A DNA stretch of 64,000 nt from the NCBI RefSeq assembly GCF_003627955.1, contig NZ_RBWS01000004.1:124001-188000 (forward strand), read 5' to 3'. The notes beneath the pieces were generated by a model, which was not told the DNA's origin, searched no databases, and saw only the letters and a list, made by a program, of their open reading frames with translations. The stretch comes from Sphingobacterium puteale. Lineage in GTDB: Bacteria > Bacteroidota > Bacteroidia > Sphingobacteriales > Sphingobacteriaceae. The position numbers and the translations under genes were made by a program. Below, piece by piece: positions 43,633 to 50,596 of this stretch (position 1 is the first letter of the stretch; every line of letters begins with the position of its first letter).

Positions 43633-44346
43633 TTACAATAGCCCGCCCGTATACTGCTTAAAAAACAGCTCGCGATAGATATCGCCAATCGGGATTTCGA
43701 ACTTGTCTATGTATATCGTATGGTTGTCGAAAGAATCAATAAAGAACAAATTGATCAAATAAGATTTGCTGACCCGAACAAATATATGGGCCGGTAGTTT
43801 TTGGTGAATGGTTTTCAGATTCATTGCTGTAATCAGTTTGTTGGTACGGGTATAGATGACCACATAATCTTTGAGTGCTTCAATAAATCGAATATCGCCA
43901 AATAAGATTTTATAGTATTTTCGGTCCGATTTGATAAATACAGCATCTTCATTCACATCTTCAAAGGTGTTTTGATTTTCTTTTAAATTGAGCAGATTTT
44001 TATAGCTAAACGCTTTATCAATTGCCTTGGCCAGACGATCTTTTTTTATGGGTTTAAGCAGGTAATCAAGCGCATCCAGCTCAAAGCCCCGCAACGCATA
44101 TTGGGCATAGGCTGTCGTCAGTATCACCAGGACATCTTTCGGTAAGGCCTGTGGAAAATCCAGTCCGTTGACGGTGGGCATCTCAATGTCCAGAAAGACA
44201 AGGTCAACAGATCCTGTTGCGAGATATTCCTTGGCAGCTAAGGCATTGGAAAACTCGCCGAGGATTTCTATGGATGAAATTTCTTCGACCAGATTTCGCA
44301 TTTCTTCCCTTGCTAAGGGTTCATCATCTACAATGATACAGTTCAT
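43633..44346 (-). CDS. LytTR-type response regulator
   Basis: 237 aa. The receiver domain (1-115) has the acidic pair DDEP (7-8), the phospho-acceptor Asp53 in LVFLDIEMP and the Lys in LLKPIKKD. The LytTR DNA-binding domain (about 135-235) shows VFIKSDRKYYKILFGDIRFIE, VIYTRTNKLI and FVRVSKSYLINL. LytTR proteins bind direct repeats of short boxes at about 21-bp spacing, as found at three nearby promoters. It is encoded downstream of its kinase with a 4-bp overlap. Confidence 0.95.
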   Translation of the reverse strand: MNCIIVDDEPLAREEMRNLVEEISSIEILGEFSNALAAKEYLATGSVDLVFLDIEMPTVNGLDFPQALPKDVLVILTTAYAQYALRGFELDALDYLLKPIKKDRLAKAIDKAFSYKNLLNLKENQNTFEDVNEDAVFIKSDRKYYKILFGDIRFIEALKDYVVIYTRTNKLITAMNLKTIHQKLPAHIFVRVSKSYLINLFFIDSFDNHTIYIDKFEIPIGDIYRELFFKQYTGGLL

Positions 44347-45404
44347 AATGGAATTTTTAATTTTACCTGATACAACAGGTCCTTTTTTGATATGTTAAGT
44401 TCGTAATTATTGCCATACAGCAAATCCAGCCGTCTTTTAGCATTGACTAATCCCAGTCCACCGTATTTAAGATCAGTATTCGAAAAATTTGGATCGCTCG
44501 AATTTTCACATTCAAAACAAAGTTGCCCGTCGGTCTGTGTAAAGTGAATAGCAATAAAGGTATTTTCATTGTGTATATTGACACTATGTTTAATCGCATT
44601 CTCAATAAAAGCGGTAAAAAGATGTGGCGGCAGAAAAATACTTTGTTTTTCGAGTTCCGCGGCACAGGAAAGTGAGGTTTTCAAATTATCCCGGCGTATT
44701 TCCTCAAGTTTTAGAAAATTGAAAATAAAGTTTATTTCGGATTTTAAGAGTGTTTTATCTGCATCATTTTCATACAGCTGGTACCGTAGAAAATCGGATA
44801 ATTTGATAATAACCTCGGTGGCCATACTCGGGTTTTTCCGAATCAAAGCCTTCACATTATTGAGCATGTTAAACAAGAAATGTGGCTGAATCTGGTTCTT
44901 TAGTGCATTTAACTCCGTTGTAAGCGCCAAGTTTTTTAAATCTGAAATGCGTTTATTGTCTTCGATCCAACGTTTAAAAAGTTTAAACGTGGTGGTGGTC
45001 AAAATGATGGGAACACAGATAAAAAGACCGCTCACAAAACTCATGGTATTGGTTCGTTGCCTTTCAATTGTCGGGATATGGATACTAAAGATATAGATTG
45101 CGATCTGCATGACAACAAGCAGGCTCGCTGTCACCAGTAAAATGAGCAATACAGTATAGATTTCATATTTTCCCCTGAAAAAAAACTGTGGTATCAATAC
45201 GTACATATTGATATAGAACATTGCGACGAAAACTGTCCAAAGCGCCAGAGAGAAGTAGGTCTTATAATTTCCTAAAAATTGTGCATTTGTATTGGCATTG
45301 GCAAAAAGAAAAAGCAAACCAATTAAAAACAGGCCATGTCGTAAAAATCTGAATTTCTTTTCCGTTAGGTAGCGTAAAACAATACGGTTGTTGCAGTCTA
45401 GCAT
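44343..45404 (-). CDS. LytS-like sensor histidine kinase (His_kinase/PF06580 family)
   Basis: 353 aa. Four hydrophobic segments (about 20-160) without an obvious extracytoplasmic sensor domain are followed by the His_kinase domain. The phospho-acceptor His175 lies in LKNQIQPHFLFNMLNN, and the ATPase part has FIENAIKHS (N-box) and GGLGLVNAKRRLDLLYG (G-box). Four-TM kinases of this type are common in Bacteroidota. The stimulus is unknown. The start lies 30 bp after a promoter with paired boxes that indicates autoregulation. The stop codon overlaps the start of the regulator (ATGA). Confidence 0.95.
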   Translation of the reverse strand: MLDCNNRIVLRYLTEKKFRFLRHGLFLIGLLFLFANANTNAQFLGNYKTYFSLALWTVFVAMFYINMYVLIPQFFFRGKYEIYTVLLILLVTASLLVVMQIAIYIFSIHIPTIERQRTNTMSFVSGLFICVPIILTTTTFKLFKRWIEDNKRISDLKNLALTTELNALKNQIQPHFLFNMLNNVKALIRKNPSMATEVIIKLSDFLRYQLYENDADKTLLKSEINFIFNFLKLEEIRRDNLKTSLSCAAELEKQSIFLPPHLFTAFIENAIKHSVNIHNENTFIAIHFTQTDGQLCFECENSSDPNFSNTDLKYGGLGLVNAKRRLDLLYGNNYELNISKKDLLYQVKLKIPL

Positions 45405-45433
45405 ATTGATCTGGTTTATTGACCCTGATTTCG

Positions 45434-45499
45434 CAAATGTAACTTTTTTTGTTTCAAAATGATTTTGTTTTATATGAACAGTGCTTTTTTTTATACCAA
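45434..45499 (-). promoter_or_regulatory. LytTR-type operator and promoter of the two-component operon
   Basis: Read on the minus strand: TTGGTATAAAA (45499-45489) and TTCATATAAAA (45478-45468), start-to-start 21 bp, then TACATTTG (45441-45434), a perfect TAnnTTTG, starting 27 bp after the second box ends. The promoter lies 30 bp before the kinase ATG and predicts autoregulation. Confidence 0.85.
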
Positions 45500-45550
45500 A
45501 GTGAAATCGGTAGGTAAAACGGATAAAAGCTCTTTTAATGTTACCCGCCT

Positions 45551-45616
45551 TTCGTATAAAATATTGCCCCTTTTGTATAAAAAATAAAATGAGCGTTTCC
45601 GATTGATCTATTCTTG
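45551..45616 (+). promoter_or_regulatory. LytTR-type operator and promoter of the DUF6268-like gene
   Basis: TTCGTATAAAA (45551-45561) and TTTGTATAAAA (45572-45582) at 21-bp spacing; TATTCTTG (45609-45616, one mismatch to TAnnTTTG) starts 27 bp after the second box ends. This leaves a leader of about 90 bases before ATG at 45713. Confidence 0.8.
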
Positions 45617-45712
45617 TAAGACGCTGGCTGCTCCGTTCTAATTTCCGAAAGAGCAGTTTTTCGGATTGCCTTTAATTGAAAAAGAATAGATAGACAAAAA
45701 ACGAATATCCAC

Positions 45713-46690
45713 ATGAAAAAGAATCTGGTGTTGCTTGGGAGCTTTGCTTTTATATGCAGCGGTTCAGCACAGACCAAAGATAGTATTCCCCAAAAAGTAC
45801 AGGCCATTGTAGCCGACAAATTTCCTGCTGCGCGGGTGCTAAATCTAAGTTATGAATATAACGGCGGGTACAAATATTCATCCAATGCTAAAGGGGGCGT
45901 CATTACGCAAGGTAAGGTAGAGTCATTCTATCAGGCTGGCGGGAGCTTGAATGTCAATTTTTTAAACCGGCGTAGCTGGACGTTAGGTACTAACCTCGGT
46001 TATCAGTATTCTTCGTTTAATATCCAAGAATCTGATTTCAGCATGTGGCCGCAGAAAATGCGTACACAGGATTTCCATTACCATTACGAATCACTTAATT
46101 TCTCTTACTTCTCAAAATTATTTGGAAAAATGGTTATTTATTCCGCCAGTTTCATGACGGATGGAAGCGATAGGGGGATTGAACGGATGCGTGGGATATT
46201 GACCGGAACATGGGTACTAAAAGCAACTCGGGATGTACAAATGACAATCGGCTTACTCGGGTTTATTGATCCTGGGGCAATTATTCCTGTTGTTCCTACC
46301 TTCACTTATAAGCAGCAATATCACAATGGCTGGATGATAGATGTGCTATTGCCAAAAGGCGCCTACGTCCGAAAAACAATGCTGCGAAACGGTCGCCTTT
46401 CGCTGGGGGCAGATCTCAGCACGACGACATTCTACCTCAATGATTTTTTGGGATCAGATAAGATCTATACCTTTAGTCAGATGGAGATCAACTCGGGATT
46501 GACCTACGAACATAATTTGGGAAGATCATTTATAGCAACGCTCAAATCTGGTATGAAGACCATTCCGAGGTCAAGGATATTTGAAAAAAGTGAAAGGCAA
46601 AATAATTATGTATGGGAAGCTTCTGCGGACCCGTCGTTTTATCTCAATGCTGGACTTTCTTTTAATCCCTTTGCAAAAAAAAGACGTTAG
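45713..46690 (+). CDS. DUF6268-like outer-membrane beta-barrel protein
   Basis: 325 aa, signal peptide (about 1-19, FAFICSGSAQ). The mature protein alternates aromatic and polar residues in strands (NLSYEYNGGYKYSS, WTLGTNLGYQYSSF, YHYESLNFSYFSKLFGKMVIYSASFM) and ends in a strand with FNPF, typical of an outer-membrane barrel of about 12-14 strands. The layout fits DUF6268. A role in envelope transport or sensing is possible but unproven. It is divergent from the two-component operon and carries the same paired boxes, so it is the most likely target of that system. Confidence 0.8.
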   Translation: MKKNLVLLGSFAFICSGSAQTKDSIPQKVQAIVADKFPAARVLNLSYEYNGGYKYSSNAKGGVITQGKVESFYQAGGSLNVNFLNRRSWTLGTNLGYQYSSFNIQESDFSMWPQKMRTQDFHYHYESLNFSYFSKLFGKMVIYSASFMTDGSDRGIERMRGILTGTWVLKATRDVQMTIGLLGFIDPGAIIPVVPTFTYKQQYHNGWMIDVLLPKGAYVRKTMLRNGRLSLGADLSTTTFYLNDFLGSDKIYTFSQMEINSGLTYEHNLGRSFIATLKSGMKTIPRSRIFEKSERQNNYVWEASADPSFYLNAGLSFNPFAKKRR

Positions 46691-46937
46691 TGAAGGGCTG
46701 ATCATCGGCAAAGCAATTTGACGGGATTGTACAAAAATTTACTCAGTTTCTTCGATTATTTATATTGTTTTAGTGTTTGAACATTTAAATATTTGCTATA
46801 TTTATTTTATAAATAGAAATTAAAATAAGGTTAATCGTATGTATACTGCTTTCTAGATTTAATTTCTTTTATCAAATTTGAGTGATACTAAGCCCGTAAT
46901 AGGGCATTTGAATAAATAATCAAGAAAAAAAAAGAAA

Positions 46938-47573
46938 ATGGCATTATTAGAAACCCTTGAATGGCGTTATGCGACCAAAAAATACGATTCAACAAAGAAG
47001 GTTGATCAGAAGGACGTAGATAAAATTATCGAAGCAGCACGTATGGCACCGAGCTCCTCGGGATTGCAACCTTTCCGTGTTGTGTTGATTACAGATCAAC
47101 AATTGAAGGAGCAAATTGTACCTGTAGCTTGGGGACAGCAAATTATTGCAGAAAGCTCTCATCTTTTGGTTTTTGCGGCATGGGATAAATACACAGATGA
47201 ACGTATTGATGCAACTTTTAACCAGATGAATAACCATAGAGGTTTACCATTGGATACAACTGATGATTACAAAAATAAATTAAAAAGTATGTTTGCCGCG
47301 CTTACTGAGGAACAGCAGGCAGCGCACGCTGCGAAACAGGCTTATATTTCTTTTGGAATAGCCATCGCGCAAGCTGCAGAATTGAAAGTGGATGCAACAC
47401 CAATGGAGGGATTTTCCAACGGTGAGCTGGATAAGTTATTGGGATTAGATAAATTGGGGCTAAAAAGTGTTGTTCTGCTACCATTAGGTTACCGTTTGGG
47501 TGAAGAGGATTGGTTGCTGAAATTGAAAAAATTTAGATTGCCTAAAACTGAGTTTTTGATTGAACTACCTTAA
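46938..47573 (+). CDS. NAD(P)H-dependent nitroreductase-family oxidoreductase (NfsB-like)
   Basis: 211 aa, single nitroreductase (FMN-binding) domain. Motifs: EWRYATKKYD (FMN phosphate contact R/K region at 8-17), ARMAPSSSGLQPFRVVLI (35-52), HLLVFAAWDK, YISFGIAIAQAAELKVDATPMEGF, and the C-terminal PLGYRLGEEDWLLKLKKFRLP. Enzymes of this type reduce quinones, nitroaromatics and flavin. The gene is alone, with its own terminator; no -33/-7 pair was confidently found upstream. Confidence 0.93.
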   Translation: MALLETLEWRYATKKYDSTKKVDQKDVDKIIEAARMAPSSSGLQPFRVVLITDQQLKEQIVPVAWGQQIIAESSHLLVFAAWDKYTDERIDATFNQMNNHRGLPLDTTDDYKNKLKSMFAALTEEQQAAHAAKQAYISFGIAIAQAAELKVDATPMEGFSNGELDKLLGLDKLGLKSVVLLPLGYRLGEEDWLLKLKKFRLPKTEFLIELP

Positions 47574-47636
47574 TAGTACGAAATTGAAGTGCTGTAACAA
47601 GAGCACGATTTAATTGTAATCTCTAACAATACACAA

Positions 47637-47660
47637 AAAGGGGCCTATTTATGCCCCTTT
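47637..47660. terminator. Bidirectional terminator
   Basis: 8-bp GC-rich stem (47637-47644 with 47653-47660), 8-nt loop, preceded by an A-run and followed by CTTGTATATTT. It lies between the convergent nitroreductase and TonB-receptor genes. Confidence 0.7.
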
Positions 47661-47692
47661 CTTGTATATTTATACCGCGTTAACTGAGTAAA

Positions 47693-50104
47693 TTAAAATT
47701 GATATGCGACACTCCCGAGGATATTTCTAGGCATTTGAGGATTTACAGTAGTCCAACCTTTGAAATAGGTTTGGTTGGTCAGGTTGTTTCCCTTTACCGC
47801 AAATTCAAAATGTTTATACCCATAAGAGAGGCTTGCGTTAAATAGTGTATATGACGGTAGTGTAAAAATACCAGTAGGTACACTGTTGGTAATTAGATTT
47901 TCACTGGCATAATTCAATCCCGCCCCAATACCGAGACCTTTGAGTATTCCTTTTTGTAGAATATAGTTGGCCCATAGGTTCGAAAGATGTTTTGGCCCTG
48001 CTTCTGTTGGACGTAAATTATTCACATTTTCAGCAGCTTTTGTCGTTTTGCTATCATTAAAACTATAACTAAATATAACATTCAGGCCTTGGACCGGAGC
48101 AGCTGTTAAATCAAAATCTATTCCCCGGCTTAAACGTGTACCATCTTGAACGGTAATATTGTAGGACTCCCCATCAATAACTCTTGCTTCAGAGCGCAAC
48201 ATATTATCAACGGTAATGTCGTAGTAGCTTGCCGTTAGACCAAGTTTATTGTCGAGCAGATTAAATTTAACCCCGGCTTCCCATTGCGAGGCCTGCTGTG
48301 GTTTAAAGTCTCCTGATATACTTGGATGTGGTTGTACGACAGGAGCAACATTCTTGAATCCGTTTTGATAATTTGCAAAAAATGAGACTTTATCTCTGAT
48401 AAATTCATAGACTAAACCTGCACGTGGAGAAAATGCGGTTTGATTGAACGTCCCCGTTGTGGTGTCTTTGTCAAAATTATAAGTTCCCTGATTGTCAAAG
48501 TAATCCATACGTAGAGCAACATTCAGATGTAACTGCGGAGTGAGATCCAAAACATCGGAGACATAGGCGCCCAAGACCTGATTACGGCTTCTCGTATTTG
48601 TTTTGGCTCCTGTTGAAGCGGCTATTGCTGCATCAATATTTGCTACATTGAATTTAGCATATCTTGGATCATCAAAAGAAGTATTGAGCTGATCAAATAA
48701 GATATAAGGTGAATTATGACTTTCGGCTTGTTGGAAAAGATAGTCGATGCCAACGAGCAATCTGTTTCGGAGTTCCCCGAGATGAAAGTCCCCGACAAAA
48801 TTTTGCTGTGCATTGAAATTGCTGGCGGTGTAGTTCTGGTCAGCGACATAGCGATTGATCAATGTATCGTTATTCGCCTGGAGATACATAACATATTGAA
48901 AATAACCGTCTGATTTACGTCTATTGTAATTTGCTGTTGTATAGGAGGTCCATTGTTCGTTGAAACGGTAGGTGACGTTGCCCCTTACATTCGTGGTGGG
49001 ATTTTTAAAGGTCACGTCGTCATTCGTATACGATTTACCGAAATCAAACTGTAGTTCATCGGGCGTCCTCGCAAATAACTGGCGTGAACGATTGAGAAAT
49101 ACCATTAATGGATTGGTCGCCTTGTTTTGAAAATGCTCGAAATCCAATTGGATGTCAAGTTTTTCACTTGGTCGGTAGAGTAATGAGGGGGCGATAAAAA
49201 ATGATCTGTTGAAACCCGCGTCCTGATAGTTGCCGACATTGGTAAGTGCTGTATTCACACGGCCCAGAAGCTTTTTATCCGCAGTTAGCGGACCATATAC
49301 GTCCGCAGTAAGACGATGCTGTGCATAACTGCCAAAAATATAATTGACACGACCACCGACAGTATCCAATGGCTTCTTGGTGATATTGTTGATTAGTCCG
49401 CCAAATCCAACTGCGGCTCCACCGTAAAGTGAACCTGAGGGCCCTTTGATCACCTCTATGGATTCAAGATTGGCCGGATCTGGACTGGTGCTAGCGATTC
49501 CAACCACACCATTAACCATGGCAGTCTGTGTACTAAATCCTCGCAATGTGTAATAGGTGACTCCATCACCAGGTCTTCCTGTTGAAGCCCATAATTTGTC
49601 AATACCTGAAACATTCGCCATAGCATCGTCGTAATTGGTGTTAAGCTGGCTCTTTAATAATTCTTTGGTAACGACAGCGTAGGATTGGGAGTTTTCAAGG
49701 TTGTTAAGTGGCATCTTCGAAACGTAAATACTTTGTTTCCGAGTGTATTTATTGGATCCATTTCCATTAATAACAATCTCTTGTAGGGTAGATTGGTTTT
49801 CGTTGAGGTAAATATCTGGAATCCGGTTTTTGTCCTCTACAATTTGGATTGTACGGGTCAAAGACTGTAAGCCCAAGGCTGATATCTCCAGTCTGGCTTC
49901 GCCCGGCTTTAAAGATTTAAATTGATACGAGCCGTTGGTTCTCGTTGATACGGTGATGTCTTGCGGGTACAATTTTACTGTAATACCTGAGATAGGTTTG
50001 CCATCGGAGGAGAAAATTTTACCGTAAATTTCGGCTTTGTGTTGTCCTTGGGCAAGTAGGGTGCCCGGAATAAACAACAGGAGGTAGATGATAATTTTAT
50101 TCAT
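47693..50104 (-). CDS. TonB-dependent siderophore-type receptor
   Basis: 803 aa. Signal peptide (1-18), a CarboxypepD_reg-like domain (about 24-105, IYGKIFSSDGKPISGITVKL), the plug with LKSQLNTNYDDAMANVSGI and TQTAMVNGV followed by GPSGSLYGGAAVGFGGLINNITKKP, and a 22-stranded barrel (LRMDYFDNQGTYNF, FSPRAGLVYEF) with a terminal ILGSVAYQF. The plug is of the FhuA/FpvA siderophore type. Iron chelates or a related ligand are likely but the exact ligand is unknown. No adjacent transport or iron-regulated partner is visible. No clear Fur box was found. Confidence 0.93.
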   Translation of the reverse strand: MNKIIIYLLLFIPGTLLAQGQHKAEIYGKIFSSDGKPISGITVKLYPQDITVSTRTNGSYQFKSLKPGEARLEISALGLQSLTRTIQIVEDKNRIPDIYLNENQSTLQEIVINGNGSNKYTRKQSIYVSKMPLNNLENSQSYAVVTKELLKSQLNTNYDDAMANVSGIDKLWASTGRPGDGVTYYTLRGFSTQTAMVNGVVGIASTSPDPANLESIEVIKGPSGSLYGGAAVGFGGLINNITKKPLDTVGGRVNYIFGSYAQHRLTADVYGPLTADKKLLGRVNTALTNVGNYQDAGFNRSFFIAPSLLYRPSEKLDIQLDFEHFQNKATNPLMVFLNRSRQLFARTPDELQFDFGKSYTNDDVTFKNPTTNVRGNVTYRFNEQWTSYTTANYNRRKSDGYFQYVMYLQANNDTLINRYVADQNYTASNFNAQQNFVGDFHLGELRNRLLVGIDYLFQQAESHNSPYILFDQLNTSFDDPRYAKFNVANIDAAIAASTGAKTNTRSRNQVLGAYVSDVLDLTPQLHLNVALRMDYFDNQGTYNFDKDTTTGTFNQTAFSPRAGLVYEFIRDKVSFFANYQNGFKNVAPVVQPHPSISGDFKPQQASQWEAGVKFNLLDNKLGLTASYYDITVDNMLRSEARVIDGESYNITVQDGTRLSRGIDFDLTAAPVQGLNVIFSYSFNDSKTTKAAENVNNLRPTEAGPKHLSNLWANYILQKGILKGLGIGAGLNYASENLITNSVPTGIFTLPSYTLFNASLSYGYKHFEFAVKGNNLTNQTYFKGWTTVNPQMPRNILGSVAYQF

Positions 50105-50143
50105 GTCGGTTTGTAGTCTTAATTAGATTAATTATAAACAACG

Positions 50144-50174
50144 CAAAGGTATTACTCCTGTGATATTTTTCAAA
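50144..50174 (-). promoter_or_regulatory. Bacteroidota promoter of the siderophore-receptor gene
   Basis: On the minus strand, TTTG (50174-50171), a 19-bp spacer and TACCTTTG (50151-50144), a perfect match to the -33/-7 pattern. The -7 box lies 39 bp before the ATG. Confidence 0.75.
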
Positions 50175-50596
50175 GTTTTATTTATTTAATTTTTGGTCTT
50201 ATATTGGCCAGTAGATAAGTGGCCTGTCCATTGGCCACAAACGCGGATCAAATAGCGCTTATCAACAATGATCGTAATCCCGATCCCAGATTAAAAGTAA
50301 AAAAGTGATCGCTTCTTAAGTTTCCGTAACTAAAATGTTATCCATGGATAATGAAGCTCAAATGGCGCTAAAAGCGACGAAAATAGAGATTGTATTGCGA
50401 GGAGGTAATATAGTTTATGTTTCTGTTAATCTAGTTTTAGTTTATCCCGTCGTTCTTCTTTAATTTTACTAACGTTAGCTATCAATGCTGTTTCGGCTCG
50501 TTGATATGTATTCCATTAGCTCAAGCATTGGAATAGCTGCACAACAATTATAAAATAAACCTAATAACAGAATAATATTGAATAGACCTTATTGCT
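50175..50596. other. Intergenic region with short repeats
   Basis: About 420 bp between divergent genes. ATTGGCCA occurs twice (50203-50210 and 50230-50237, 27 bp apart). A 6-bp stem (50219-50224 with 50233-50238) overlaps the second copy. All lie upstream of the receptor promoter. A 42-codon frame (50335-50463) lacks support. Confidence 0.4.

Noticed and set aside
50105..50596. Cobalamin riboswitch or Fur box upstream of the TonB-dependent receptor
   Set aside because: No B12-box-like sequence and no Fur-type palindrome were seen; only an ordinary -33/-7 promoter and short repeats.
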